DNA of 64,000 nt from positions 63,851,558-63,915,557 of the forward strand of contig NC_134825.1 of the NCBI RefSeq assembly GCF_004210375.1. The letters run 5' to 3'. Positions 48,537-55,862 of this stretch are shown here, in pieces. Source of the stretch: Tachypleus tridentatus. Taxonomy: Eukaryota; Arthropoda; Merostomata; Xiphosura; Limulidae. Position 1 is the stretch's first letter. Every line of letters begins with the position of its first letter. The notes under the pieces were generated by a model, which saw nothing but the letters and a program-made list of their open reading frames with translations, was not told where the DNA came from and made no database searches. A program made the position numbers and the translations under genes.

Positions 48537-50784
48537 ATGCATGAAACAATGACTTGTGGGAATCTTTGATTTCCTACAAACAATAATTATGCTATCTTGT
48601 ATAGCAAAGGTGTTGTGATTGATTTTTTTGAACATGGTAAACTAACATGAAATATGGCAAAGGTTAAAAGAAAAAAAGTTTCAAAAAGGAGGATGGGGAT
48701 AACAAGATAAAGGTCTTAAGGTATGCTACTACCACCAAGAAGTTTTAATATTCACAATGTGTAAAACAGATGAAAATCACACTACTTTCTACTATGTAAC
48801 ACTATTAGGAAAAATTTGTTTATCCAAATTTATTTTTTTAAACGGTTTCATTTTTGAAGGAAGTCTTCTCCAGGTGGTTAAATGTTTTGGCACCCATTGA
48901 GCTTGAATTTCTGCAGCTCTGGACTGTAGCAAGCATTATTCAATGAATGAGATAAACAACTGTACAAGAGTGAATCTTTATAAGAGCTGTAACACTTGAA
49001 ATTCTTTAATGATTAAAGTAAATTAATCTAGGAGACCTTTTTTTCCTCTCTATTAGCTATATTTTTGTGCACCAGCAATACAAATTGTAAGGTTCGTGTA
49101 TATATGATTCAATTTGGTTGCTCATCAGGACCTCTACCAGCCTGCCCTCTCACTGAAGTTCTTTTAAGCAGGATTAAATTCATCTGCAAGACCTTCAGCA
49201 TGGTCAAATACACCAATCAAAAGGGTTTGACCTTCTGAGTCCCACACTGCAACTAAATCTCAAATTAGTCAATAAATGGCAGAGGTATGAACTAAAAGTT
49301 TGTACATGAAAAACACTCAAAGCCTTGCTATGAGCCACTGTGCCAAGGCTAAAAATATATATTTTAAATTACTGCTAAAAGTGTTACACTTTAAATTCTG
49401 GTTCACTGACATGTTTTTACTAATGCTCAGACAGAACACATGTTGAAGTTTAAGTTAGAGGAAAAGAGTTAATACCACAGTCTTGCAATCATGTCATTAA
49501 ACCACAACAAAGTAACAGACTGATGTTTCTATACAAATATCAATAGTGGCATTACATAGTAAATTACTGAATAGTCAATAGTTTTTCTTTACTGTCAGTT
49601 CATTGTCTTATACACTCTGGAACTATTCATACTTAAAATATATTAAAATACTCAATGATCAGTTGTATAACACACACACACACACACACAAAATCAGAAA
49701 TATTTAAAAATGATCAATGTTCTTAAACAAGGTATTTCTACATGAGGACAACATGAATAACATTGAACACAGAGTGCCTTGTTTATATCTGTTGATTGGT
49801 TTTAAATAAAATTTTAAATATCTATTATACAACATTGATTGGTGAGAACTGTTATGTATTTTAAACATTTGTACAAGTTTCCTCAAATTTCAACCAAAAT
49901 ATCCATACAATGTAATGCCTGAAAATAAATTTTAAACCTAAAAAATTCAGTTATTTCTTTTAAACATATCGTAACTGCTATTTACATTCAGTATAGTTAA
50001 TACAGCAAACTACAAAGTTCTTTGTCACTCTGACCTTTAATAAAAACTAAAAACAGACTTAAAAACAAAAGCTCTAATGCTTGAAATTTCTCGTCCATTA
50101 CAACAAGAGAATGGTAAAAGCAAATATTAACAAAAAATGAAGTGTAACAGAACAGTATAACTATTTATATACTTATAGCAGGCAATGTATAGAGCATGAC
50201 TTGTTGGGTAGGACTTTAATAATATAAATATACATCTGTTTAAATATCAAACTTTCACTACATATGATTGAACTTTCTATAAATATCTCAAGGTTTTGAT
50301 AAGTGAAGTAACACATTTTCTTTCTTATCATAATGTTGAGAATATTATGAAATTTTCTGGTTTCTATTTCAAAGGGAGAAAATATTGTAAACTTGTTTGC
50401 CTTTGTACATTTGCCAAATTTTAGTTTATGTCTAAAGATATCTCAATACAACAGTCTTTTTGAACTACAAAAATCAGGTTTTACTTAAAAATCACCAATG
50501 AATCCTACCGTACATCCAAATAAATATTGTAACTGGTCATACATCCACATTTCAACACGTAACCTTTTCCTAATCAGACTCATTTGATGTTGGCCATACT
50601 TGGCTGTGAGGTATTTTTTCTTTCTTTCAGATACCTCCTCAACTTCGGTATCAAAGTTCACATGAAGCCCAGCTTTAGGAGAGCTGTCTGTTTGCATTGC
50701 TCTACACGAGACTCCTAAGGAGATGTTTAGGTTAAGAAGCTGATAGTTTAAATTCCATTGATTTTCACTCTGAAGAAAGGTTCC
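17257..50784 (-). CDS. PPP1R14 (CPI-17/PHI-1) family protein phosphatase 1 inhibitor, 119 aa
   Basis: Four exons on the - strand (50784-50509 with ATG at 50697, 33376-33290, 18643-18602, 17298-17257) join in phase 0 at all junctions to encode 63+29+14+13 = 119 residues. The family signature IDVDELLDMESD in exon 2 matches the PPP1R14 segment ELEIDVDELLDMESD. In exon 1, KKKYLTAKYG aligns with the inhibitory phosphorylation loop (RVTVKYD), so Thr31 is the expected phospho-threonine. The following RKRLRVEMWMYDQLQYLFGC matches the helical part (RKRLNLEEWILEQLTRLY). The C-terminus KFIDELLQRVKTL corresponds to the last helix (EAFISGLLDKIRGM). When phosphorylated by PKC or ROCK, such proteins inhibit PP1/myosin phosphatase in the cytosol (family knowledge). 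Introns of about 17.1, 14.6 and 1.3 kb hold most of the window's mobile elements. No stop or frameshift is seen. Subtype within PPP1R14 is not assigned. Confidence 0.9.
17704..17838 (-). other. Possible alternative terminal exon or TE fragment
   Basis: On the - strand an acceptor TTTTTAG is followed by 44 open codons and TGA, starting AFDFTVGTVDDFTTVNVKVE. It is in the right phase to be spliced to PPP1R14 exon 3, but its residues do not resemble the PPP1R14 C-terminus, which exon 4 supplies. The sequence vaguely recalls RPA-like OB-fold segments of transposon proteins. I cannot decide between an alternative 3' exon, a transposon relic and chance. Confidence 0.25.
18602..18643 (-). CDS. PPP1R14 exon 3, 14-codon exon
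   Basis: Acceptor TTTTCAG above 18643 and donor GTAAGT below 18602 frame exactly 14 codons, TKLVGAKASRDTVE. They align with the PPP1R14 segment KELLVDCYKPTEAF between the DELLDME region and the last helix. Confidence 0.85.
18650..20560. other. PPP1R14 intron 2, proximal part: no gene recognised
   Basis: The stretch 19000-20480 is less AT-rich than its surroundings and looks like old repeat sequence, but I recognise no family. Short microsatellite-like TA/CA runs lie at about 20270-20296. Confidence 0.35.
20564..21165 (+). mobile_element. LTR copy A (same family as 2858-3543)
   Basis: Starts TGTAACATATATTG and ends GTACGTAACA on the + strand, about 602 bp. It shares ordered blocks with the LTR at 2858-3543 and with 30860-31591. 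The sequence after it (TAATAAGTCGAAGACTCATC) resembles the primer-binding region of copy C, so it is probably a 5' LTR remnant. No gag is visible downstream. Confidence 0.55.
21757..21840 (+). repeat. SINE family 2, 5'-truncated
   Basis: Contains the B-box-like AAGTTCCAATACC and the tail AGCACAGATAGCCCTTCATG followed by a CTTCATGCTTCAAC end. The A-box half is missing. Confidence 0.6.
22760..23457. repeat. 57-bp minisatellite, about 12 copies
   Basis: A unit built around GTTAACTGCAAGATTTG, TGTAGAATCAAACTGATG and AAAACAACAGTCAAAACTCA recurs about every 57 bp. Central units are nearly identical. Outer ones diverge, and some units carry an extra ATG/ACAATC insert that lengthens them. It lies in PPP1R14 intron 2. 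No reading frame is maintained. Confidence 0.9.
23521..23638 (+). repeat. SINE family 2 copy
   Basis: Sense copy with A-box-like CCCAGTGGCACAGCAG, B-box-like AGGCTTTGATATC, then GTGGGCAGAACACAGAGAGC and a short A-rich tail. It starts about 65 bp after the minisatellite. Confidence 0.7.
24040..24690 (+). pseudogene. Helitron-type Pif1-family helicase relic
   Basis: Read across frameshifts on the + strand: LDKIQNALDYKDVEECCRVF, then the Walker A region FVFGPEESRKAYNILM, where a Helitron helicase normally has GPGGTGKT. Next comes the block IAADLIKGRNMLHSGL, then Walker B DAALIIPDEISVMSNHAL with the DE pair kept. A frame change is followed by GKVIFSSDFQKKLSFI, corresponding to the GGDFRQ-LPV motif. 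The order is that of the N-terminal part of the helicase domain of Helitron Rep-helicase proteins. Walker A is lost and several stops are present, so it is dead. No Rep endonuclease part or Helitron ends (TC...CTRR) were found. A SINE follows at 24690. The reading frame at 24832-25038 after the SINE may be more of this protein, but I could not align it. Confidence 0.65.
24690..24805 (-). repeat. SINE family 2 copy next to/inside the helicase relic
   Basis: Antisense copy: CACAAAGTTACATAATAGG and TGTGCTCTGCCCACCACAAA, then CAGACATACTGCTGTGCCAC, the reverse of the CAGTGGCACAGCGG head. Confidence 0.7.
25105..25325 (-). mobile_element. Penelope-like RT fragment, inverted arm
   Basis: The - strand reads NLKITRIDTQFKTGIHRKI and, further on, HETEQNLNILRNQINAAIKL. 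This is nearly the same as the + strand segment at about 25785-25935 (NLKIKRTNTQFKTEIHQK ... RNQINTAIK). It is a second copy of the post-RT region in reverse orientation, abutting the RT core. Confidence 0.7.
25320..25960 (+). pseudogene. Penelope-like element reverse transcriptase relic
   Basis: The + strand encodes NLNQLNHKALMANFDVISLF followed by TKVPTTEACKIAL (RT motif 1/2 region), a stop at 25449, then QTNGLSMGNPVSPVLANIFM (RT motif 4) and YWYRYANNTIAG. In Penelope-like RTs this last block carries the catalytic YVDD-type motif; here both aspartates are replaced by asparagine. After a frameshift come SFLNLKIKRTNTQFKTEIH and further thumb-like sequence. The segment is 5'-truncated: no upstream RT domain. 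A linked GIY-YIG domain is not seen here, though a separate Penelope-like relic lies at 61.2-62.1 kb. With the inverted arm at 25105-25325 it forms a fold-back of about 160-nt stems around a loop of about 460 nt. Confidence 0.8.
26085..26148 (+). pseudogene. Possible CCHC zinc-knuckle fragment
   Basis: An open stretch reads NKCHYCMKTGHLIKYHCKK then stop: CX2CX4HX5C, one residue longer than the retroviral-type CX2CX4HX4C knuckle. It may be a shard of a retrotransposon Gag; too short to be sure. Confidence 0.25.
26160..27480. other. Intron 2 sequence, nothing recognised
   Basis: AT-rich, no conserved coding. A short block near 27120-27160 (CTGAGCACTTTTGAA) is shared with 6700-6720, so a very old dispersed repeat is possible. 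Confidence 0.35.
27510..28435 (-). pseudogene. LINE (CR1-like) endonuclease relic
   Basis: On the - strand, split over frames: NARSVRSKDEFKALVGIKDF, DIMGIIETSLNVDDFD (AP-endonuclease motif with the catalytic E), an eroded central part with GDFIFRHIHWE corresponding to the GDFN motif, then the RVEIQESAHCCIGFNNLL region (SDH motif lost). It ends with the linker DTDQMCKIFKETFLSVQHKY and YRKKSVVASKKE before the RT would begin. Order and spacing match the N-terminal endonuclease half of CR1-type non-LTR retrotransposons; the RT is absent. Many stops. A 39-bp tandem duplication (starting 28253 and 28292, CTATAACCATGTGCCTCAT) lies in the endonuclease part. Confidence 0.7.
28625..28708 (-). repeat. 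SINE family 2 copy, diverged
   Basis: Antisense copy: CATCTGTGCTGTGCCCACCA, B-box remnant, then CAGACATACTACTGAGCCAG, the reverse of the A-box head. Confidence 0.6.
28800..29870. other. Purine-rich stretch
   Basis: The + strand is strongly A/G-rich over about 1 kb. This keeps the - strand poor in stop codons, so its long open frames (up to 186 codons at 28915-29475) are best explained by composition. No conserved motif. A run of 15 A lies at 29243-29257. Confidence 0.5.
30008..30122 (-). repeat. SINE family 2 (subfamily with CACAC tail), diverged
   Basis: Antisense: GTTTTTACAGCAAAGACAAA, CTGCTGTGTCCACCGAGG, ATCAATCCTCTGATTT, then the A-box end TTACTGATGTCCCAGCAGG. Same layout as the copies at 56228 and 57843. 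Confidence 0.5.
30860..31591 (+). mobile_element. LTR copy B
   Basis: Colinear with the LTR at 2858-3543: AATTTGTAGAAGATTC, GTATACTATAAATCTC, AACATTGCAAACCATTTAAC, AATATTCAGTTCCAGAC, ATCATTATTTGTAATAGC, GTATCAATCTTGTTAGC and the end AATTGTAATACATAACA. The 5' edge is eroded. Sequence after it weakly resembles the primer-binding region. No target-site duplication found. Confidence 0.55.
31792..31881 (+). repeat. Direct repeat, copy 1
   Basis: About 90 bp beginning TTGTATCACTTCTTGTTCAA and containing AGCAGCCCATTTCACAGTAG; repeated at 32612-32703 about 820 bp downstream in the same orientation. Confidence 0.6.
32612..32703 (+). repeat. Direct repeat, copy 2
   Basis: Contains TCTTCTTGTTCATAGCAGCC and AGATGTGGTCAAGATTTC, about 85% alike to 31792-31881 by eye. 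The pair could be ends of a small element or a simple duplication. Confidence 0.6.
33290..33376 (-). CDS. PPP1R14 exon 2 (IDVDELLDMESD)
   Basis: Acceptor GTAG above 33376 and donor GTAAGT below 33290 frame 29 codons, DDSKTYNIEIDVDELLDMES then DVSRKQWLQ. This is the most diagnostic exon: EIDVDELLDMESD is nearly identical to vertebrate PPP1R14B. Confidence 0.92.
34217..34558. repeat. Fold-back (inverted-repeat) element of unknown family
   Basis: The left arm starts AAGTTAACATTTTCCTAAAC and runs to about 34310. The right arm, about 34465-34558 in reverse complement, starts GGAAGTTAACATTTTCCTGA; both continue with ATAATACTTACxTCxxCTGAC and CTTTxCCCAC. Related pieces follow directly (34559-34610) and at 37835-37870 (shared CCAAAACATACTTACCATT). 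I know no name for it. Confidence 0.5.
34600..36120. other. Intron 1 sequence, unidentified old repeat?
   Basis: More G/C-rich than the flanks, with no conserved coding in any frame. Overlapping - strand open frames around 35548-35869 share no recognisable motif. Probably eroded repeat sequence. Confidence 0.3.
36127..36144. repeat. Poly-T tract
   Basis: Run of 18 T about 80 bp upstream of the inverted-repeat element at 36225. Confidence 0.8.
36225..36330 (+). repeat. Left inverted repeat of an unknown element
   Basis: Begins ACACTGGTTTACAAA and includes TTGAGGCAAG, CTAATTTGGGGGTGCTGAAT and TCACCTCTAG. Its reverse complement is found with the same block order at 37531-37646, about 1.2 kb away, on the other side of the ORF relic. 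Confidence 0.75.
36672..37364 (+). pseudogene. Unknown multi-copy ORF family, relic 1
   Basis: Read through about five frameshifts: FTKYCCFLCLWDSRAVSQHY, VDMKKVLLPPLHIKLGLMKN, FQHLSTVFPGLSAAKLKEGI, FVGPQIRS, LKDTDFEELLTLKELRAWEA, CSGFLGNT, NYQACIEKLLKTYED, KIHFLHSHLNFFPPNLGAVS, DEHGERFHQDITKMESNYQG, MMGDFCWMLF and a C-terminal KETHF then TAA. The second relic at 41145-42048 aligns over the same blocks. I recall similar multi-copy proteins of unknown function from arthropods and cnidarians, but I know no established name or activity. Only the C-terminal half is present. It sits between inverted repeats 36225-36330 and 37531-37646, which suggests a DNA-transposon-like element. Confidence 0.7.
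37531..37646 (-). repeat. Right inverted repeat of the unknown element
   Basis: Reverse complement begins ACACTGGTTTACAAA and contains CTGAGGCAAG, CTAATTTGGGTGTGCTGAAT and TCACCTCTAG, matching 36225-36330 apart from small indels. Confidence 0.75.
37650..40960. other. Intron 1 sequence, nothing recognised apart from short repeats
   Basis: AT-rich. A poor tandem repeat with period about 36 bp lies at 39018-39150 (units like GAAATGGTAACAGTTATTAG). No coding exon supported. Confidence 0.35.
39018..39150. repeat. Imperfect ~36-bp tandem repeat
   Basis: Three to four diverged units of the form A-rich, ATGRGAAYAGTTRCTARAGG, CATTGTRT. It keeps a - strand frame open (38918-39214), which I do not regard as a gene. 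Confidence 0.5.
41145..42048 (+). pseudogene. Unknown multi-copy ORF family, relic 2
   Basis: Longer at the N-terminus than relic 1: FCYVCCQFIKKRAKKYSVTV, KMCETYVAYFSMPVGDQDKP, PHFTCKHDD, then an apparent internal deletion to FKMVAFLMGLQGGFTMFSCY and LCL with a stop at 41437. Next come HYNKKHWPQQTEFSVERHNI, LFPPLHIKLGLMKQFVTALD, ESAAFKYL (stop), KLSVAKVKAGVFIGPQIK, FPKKLSRKEK, ENYVELVEALVKNYGKMDCR, MSLKVHILDAHLPSFKENIG, AYSEEQG and NPKSRKTTHF followed by TAA at 42046. The cysteine pairs at the start look like a zinc-binding module. Several stops and frameshifts make it a relic. I found no inverted repeats around it like those of relic 1. Confidence 0.7.
42447..42499 (-). repeat. SINE family 1, 3' tail fragment
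   Basis: Contains AATTTCGCGCAAAGCTACAC and GAGGGCTAT, the last 45 bp of the SINE consensus as seen at 57170-57442; the rest is absent. Confidence 0.75.
42833..43293. mobile_element. MITE-like element with 7-bp target-site duplication
   Basis: GCATAGG occurs at 42833-42839 and 43287-43293. Between them the 447-bp element starts CAGGGGCGTAGATCCTGGGG and its other end in reverse complement reads CGCGCAGGGGGTAGATTTTT, so the ends are imperfect inverted repeats. Both subterminal parts carry G/C runs (GGGGGGATGGAGGG, CCCCCCATCGGG). No coding capacity. The transposase family is not identified; GGGGCGTAG-type ends are common among animal non-autonomous elements. Confidence 0.7.
43294..44714. other. 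CpG-containing non-coding stretch
   Basis: No gene recognised, but CG dinucleotides are more frequent than in the AT-rich flanks. GCGCATGCG, an NRF1-like palindrome, is at 43344-43352. A direct duplication of about 32 bp (TTTTTCTAGCCGCTGAGCTA) lies at 44550-44581 and 44636-44667, with CA/TA microsatellite at 44580-44611. Confidence 0.35.
44550..44667. repeat. Direct duplication flanking a CA/TA microsatellite
   Basis: Two copies of TGTTTTTCTAGCCG[CT]T[GA]AGCTAATC about 86 bp apart, with (CA)n(TA)n at 44580-44611 between them. Confidence 0.65.
44715..44966 (-). repeat. tRNA-derived SINE, family 1
   Basis: Antisense copy ending in the tRNA-like head (reverse of TGGCCAGGTGGTTAAGGCG and GGGCTCGAATCACG). 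AGAGAGTG at 44707-44714 and 44967-44974 fits an 8-bp target-site duplication. An internal part (the CCGCCAACTCTTGGGC block) is deleted. Confidence 0.85.
44975..47940. other. No gene recognised
   Basis: CpG-containing to about 46.2 kb, AT-rich afterwards. ATGGCG followed by GTAAGC at 45559-45570 looks like a first exon donor on the + strand, but no downstream exon supports it. Confidence 0.35.
47725..47860 (-). repeat. SINE family 2 copy
   Basis: Antisense: TTGTTTGTTTGGAATTAAAA, GGGCTCTGTGTTCTGCCCAT, GTATTGAAATATGATTTC and the head CATATCGTAGTGCTACTGGG reversed. Confidence 0.7.
47943..47981. repeat. (TA)n microsatellite
   Basis: About 19 TA units. Confidence 0.9.
48499..48533. repeat. (TA)n microsatellite
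   Basis: About 17 TA units, 520 bp from the previous tract. Confidence 0.9.
48534..50508. other. PPP1R14 intron 1, distal part: nothing recognised
   Basis: AT-rich; a (CA)n tract at 49671-49690 is the only repeat noted. Confidence 0.4.
49671..49690. repeat. (CA)10 microsatellite
   Basis: Perfect CA tract. Confidence 0.9.
50509..50784 (-). CDS. PPP1R14 exon 1, with part of the 5' UTR
   Basis: Coding from the ATG at 50697 down to 50509 (63 codons); donor ACG|GTAGGA. Upstream, TTTTTCAG|GGAACC at 50784 is a good acceptor, so this is not the transcription start: at least one non-coding exon lies above 50785. I chose the ATG at 50697 because it leads directly into SSPKAGLHVNFDTE, the usual start of the family domain; the frame stays open further upstream but crosses the splice acceptor. 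It contains KKKYLTAKYG with the phospho-threonine position and the RKRLRVEMWMYDQLQYLFGC helix. Thr, Lys and Tyr of the family's TVKYD loop are kept; the Asp is Gly here. Confidence 0.9.
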
Positions 50785-53700
50785 CTGAAAAATGAATTTA
50801 ATGTTTAAGAACATTACAGAACAAATTAACTATACTAACATTGTGATTTACAGTTTGAAACTGATACAAGAAAATTACTAAAGCAACTTACTGTCATATG
50901 TAAGAACTACTTACAAGATGTAATTCTAAGTATAATATATATTTTGGAAAACTAAATAAGAGATTTTTCAACACTGCATTTATACAGTATAAAAATTTGG
51001 TTTGTCATTGATCTTTTAGATGTGCAATTAAAAATAATTTTTTTTCCCAGATTATTATACAAATAATTTTCTGTTTATCTAAAAATTTTAATTTGATTAT
51101 TCTTCAACCTTCACACAGTAGTTATTGTATTAAAAAATAATGTACGTTTTTCACTGTTATTACCGGATACAGCTAAAACAAAGATTTATGTGTTCTCAAG
51201 CTTCTTATATATTATATGCAAATCTAGATAATTTGTTCAGGTATGTTTTATGTTACATCAAATCTACATTTAAAGCAATAAAAGAAAAGTCAAACTTCTG
51301 AACTAAAGCTTCCATTCTTGAAGAGATTTAAACTAAAACTGTTAATAAGCATAGCAAAACAGTAAGATGAATACAATTTTTATTTTTCTATTTTTATGTT
51401 TATTATTTAGAAATATCTTGAATATTAGAAGATTGTCAATGTGATCCATATTTTAAAAAATAAAGTGGAGAGGATCTAGGAATTTCTTAAACAATTAGTT
51501 TATTTTCTGCTTTTTTAACAAAATATTAAATCTAAAGTTTAGAACTAATTAAGAGTTATAGCACAGATTTTCTTAGTTTCATAACTTTTAGTATGAATAC
51601 TTTTTTTTGGATGAGGACATCCTGGGATCTGGTTGATATCATGTCTTGACTTTCAGAGCTTTTAACATAATGCCATAGATTAAGTTAAGTAGGATTATTG
51701 TTAGTAGAGTTAAAGAGAAATCCTGGATTATTGATAGGGAGCAAAATGTGGTTAATAAATAAGTAATTTTTCATTTGGAAGAATGGGATAAGTGGCATTC
51801 CCTAGATGTCAGGTTTGAATAATTTGACATTCATTACCTACTTAAACAATTTGGACAGTTGTTTAGGCAGCTCTATTCTTAAATTTCCTGATATTATGAT
51901 GGTTGAATGAGCTCATAATATTGAAAAAGTTATTCTTATTAAAGAAAACAAACCTTAGTAATATCAATGCCCAGGTTAGAACAATAACATGTTTCAATAT
52001 TAAAGTATAGAACAGAAACATTGCACTAAAAGGCATAGAAAAATTTTTTAAATTACAATTTTCGTATCAAGATTTTTAATGCGACTAACTTTAAAAATGC
52101 TTTTTTTTTTATCAAATTCATTACAATTAGGTATAGTTCTAGATCAATATAAAAAAAAACATTGTCTATCATATGCCTATGTAGAGTAATTGTTATGTTT
52201 TCTTAAAAAATAAATTTTTTTATACAGATACAACACATCATTAAACTCAATAAAAGTGAACTAACATTGTTTTCCAGGTATAACTTGACAATATTGCACT
52301 CAATTCTCAGCATTTACTGCTTTGAGTCAAAACAATTCATATTATTCAACTTTAGTTGAAGCTGATTAGAGTTAAAATTAATGTGAAATATGTCTCATTT
52401 AGTTTTAGCAATACTTTAAAGTTTCATCCCTTGATGCAAATACAGTGGTGACACTGAATGTCACGAGAAAAATGAGTAAGATTCTTTGGAAACCTGGCAA
52501 CAGACAAGTTCCTTAAATGTTTTTCACTTAAAATAACAAGTTGAGGGATTGTTTTCCTGATTACAAGCTTTCTCTTAGCTTGAATTCTTTCACAGTTTTG
52601 TTGGGAGAGAATACTGATGTTAAATGTTATACATTTGACAAAGACGTGAGTGTGAAATGCTTAAAAAAATTAAAAAGAAATCAGTCAGAGAATGTGGGGT
52701 CCAAGAACAAATGACAAGAAATGTGACTGGTTCACTTCTATTAAAATCAAATTTGATGACACTAATTCTTTCTGCTATGATCAAAAAGCACTTGTTCATA
52801 CCAATATAGATACAAGGAAATGGATTAATCAAATTCTTCATAAATTCTAACAAATCTCAAAATAAATACTTTTGGGAAAAAAGTAAATTCTACAAAAGTC
52901 ACATTCCTAATTTAACTTATTTTTTGTGGTTGTAGGATGGCCTATATGATCAAAGTAGCCTTCTCTGCATTGTCTTTTATAAAAATATTATAGTTTTTAT
53001 ACACTGGAAATTATAACCTTAGATTGCAAAACTCCACTTAAGAAAAAAACATAACAGTCAAACACTCCCTCACAATTAAGCATTGTAGGTCTTTACATAA
53101 GAACCCTGTTCATAAAATTCATTAGTGTTAGAAGAAAGCATGGCTGATGAAACTCTACAATGGAGGTAATATTAAATTTATATTTAAAATGCATGTTGTA
53201 CTGGTGATACAATTGTGTCAAGTTTTGCCCATATGCTAAATTTACCAAATGTTTTATAAATTCTCAAATTCACAACTTTACTGGGGAAGCACTAGGTGAA
53301 GCTACTGAGGAAAAAATTTGGACATAGCTGTTACAAAATCCCTGAAGCCTTCTAGGAAATCCACTTTAGATAGTATTATGATAGAAATTACTTTTAGGTT
53401 GTATCCATAAAACTACTGATGATAAATCTAAGGAATCATCAACTGACTCTTGTTAGATACTGGTTAGATTTCATTTGAAATATTGTTTGTACTTTCAGTC
53501 ATCTTAGTCCTTAAAGGATGTTTTTGTTGGATACATCATATGGAAAACCTTTCCATTAGTTTACATCATGGAATAAGAAATACAAAAGTACGTATTTGAA
53601 AAAAACCCATCTAGATTTGAAACCTTCCACTTATATCCTCTGTTATTCAATTTTGCATCTGTAGCCTTTTTAGCCCATCAAATATACCACCCACTGGCTC

Positions 53701-55170
53701 CTAAATATATTTCAACATCTCACTAAAGATTCCTGTAGTACTTTCTCCATTTTAACTTACACCTTAAATACTTGTGAAAAAAACTCTATATTAGACTTTT
53801 CTGACTAAACATTTCAATATATACAATTATTTTACATAGTGCTTATACATTTAATAAATAGGTCCAACTAATTACCAAAAAGTAACAACAACAGGCTACA
53901 AACTAAATAATAAAATAAATAAGTCATAACACACAATTTGAGTTAATACACTCTACAAATTTGTTAACTTAAGTGAAGCATCTTATAATTAGAAAAGTTT
54001 TAAAAATGAAAGCAAGGAAGGCAACTTTAGTAGTGTGTATATTAGAAGTAAATACAATAATAAATTTATTGGATAACAAAATATTAGTGAAATAATTTAC
54101 AAAACGATATTGTGCTGAACGTATAAAATGTCTTAATCGTCACTGTAATGAACCATGTTGCAAATAAAATTATGATATAGTTACAGCTGAAAATATTTGG
54201 CCTTATTGATCATGTGACTGTAACGTTTTGCGTGCTTTGCAGTAGTTTGTAAGACCATATGATAACTTAAAACATAAATCTTAAATATTATATTCAAGCC
54301 CTTTACTCCCACTTTCAACTGCCTGGGAATCGAACTCAAAAGTATAGTTAAATGCACCTAAAATAGCTTTTGAAACTTGCACTCCTGAATCTTAAAAAGT
54401 AAAAACAATCTTTCTCAGGCTTTCTGAAATTCAATAATTTAAAATGTGTTCTAAGGTTTCTTCCAAGTTCCATTGCACATCATATAAAACAGTGAAACAC
54501 TGGACCAAATACTTAGTTCTCCACTCTTTAAGCTTGCTTCAGGTATCACTCCGACCTCCGATCATTTTGAGTTAATATTCAAAATCAATCAATTTTACAA
54601 ACACTAAACATAAACGGATTAAATCTTAAGTACTACCTTGCAAGACTTTAAAAAAACAAAAAAGTTTCTTACCTAATACAATATGTATGTAACAGTTTGC
54701 ATTTACCTTTTTCAATTTATTACTCTTTGAATATAAAACCTACAAATTACAATGCAAATAACCTTAAACTCGTCAACCAACACTAATCCTGACATACACT
54801 CACACTACAACTTCGATAATAGCAGAAACAGAGGTATCAGTATAAACTAGCACATTCACGGGTATATAAAATCTTAGTATACGAACCACACGCCTGGTGA
54901 CGCTTGTATCAGAAAAAGGTTACTAAATAAAAAATATATTTAAGTTGTCACAAAGTTATGACTTCCCATCTTATTTATCTCATTTTTGTGCAGGATATTT
55001 GTCTTGACTTTTACTTTAGAATTCAAAATTATCGATATTGTAAGGAAAATAAAGTCAAGGTTACTTACTATACGAACATTTACTGAATTGATTAATCAAA
55101 TAACGTAATATTTTATCAAGAATAAAAATTGCAACGCAAAACAGGTCAGCGTTACTTTAAGCAGTAAAAT
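50785..55170. other. Upstream of PPP1R14 exon 1: no exon established
   Basis: The 5' non-coding exon and promoter of PPP1R14 should lie here or beyond. A possible donor (CTAATAC reversed to GTATTAG|GTAAGA) is at 54668-54674, next to somewhat CpG-containing sequence at 54780-54900, but this is only suggestive. No coding or repeats recognised. Confidence 0.3.
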
Positions 55171-55171
55171 T

Positions 55172-55411
55172 TATTTGTTTTTTTAATTTTGCGCATAGCT
55201 ACACGAGGGATAATTTGTGCTAGCCGTCCCTAATTTTGCCAACTTAGTTATACATGGCTACTTTTTTTTACCAACGAATACTAGGATTGACCGTCACATT
55301 ATAATGCCCCTACGGCTGAAAGGGCGAGCTTATTTGGAGCGACGGGGATTCGAACCCACGCCCTTCAGATTATGAGTTAAACGCCTTAACCCACTAGGCC
55401 AACGCCAGGCC
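55172..55411 (-). repeat. SINE family 1
   Basis: Antisense copy from the TTTTAATTTTGCGCATAGCT tail to the tRNA-like head (B box reversed, GGGATTCGAACCC, near 55350). Confidence 0.85.
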
Positions 55412-55605
55412 AGTTAGTGAGGAAAATACTTGTATCAATAAACATTTCTAACTAGTGTTGTCAATTTAATAGTGTATAAAATGCACTATAAAATAAACAT
55501 TTGTATGTGTTAAAAATTAATAAGTGTCCTTTTTAAGCATATAAAAATGCAGTTTGTTTATTTATGTTGTTGTAAACTACATTTTTATTTTTTAAATTTT
55601 GATTT

Positions 55606-55862
55606 GGCCCGGCATGGCCAGGTGGTTGAGGCACTCGACTCGTAAACTTGGAGTCCCGTCACACCAAACATGCTCACCCTTTCAGCCATGGGGGCGTTAT
55701 AATGGTACGATAAATCCAACTATTCGTTGGTAAAAGAGTAGCCCAAGATTTGGAGTTGGGTGGTGATGATTAATTGCCTTTCCTCTTGTTTTACACTACA
55801 AAATTAGGGACGGGTAACACAGATAGCCCTCGTGTAGCTTTGCGCGAAATTCAAAACAAATA
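55606..55862 (+). repeat. SINE family 1
   Basis: Sense copy: GGCCCGGCATGGCCAGGTGG (A box), B-box area partly deleted, CAAACATGCTCACCCTTTCA, then the TTTGCGCGAAATTCAAAACA tail. Imperfect duplicate AAATTTTGAT / AAATTTAGAT flanks it. Confidence 0.85.

Noticed and set aside
47873..48544. Short frames containing YIYIYI runs
   Set aside because: They are translations of (TA)n microsatellites.
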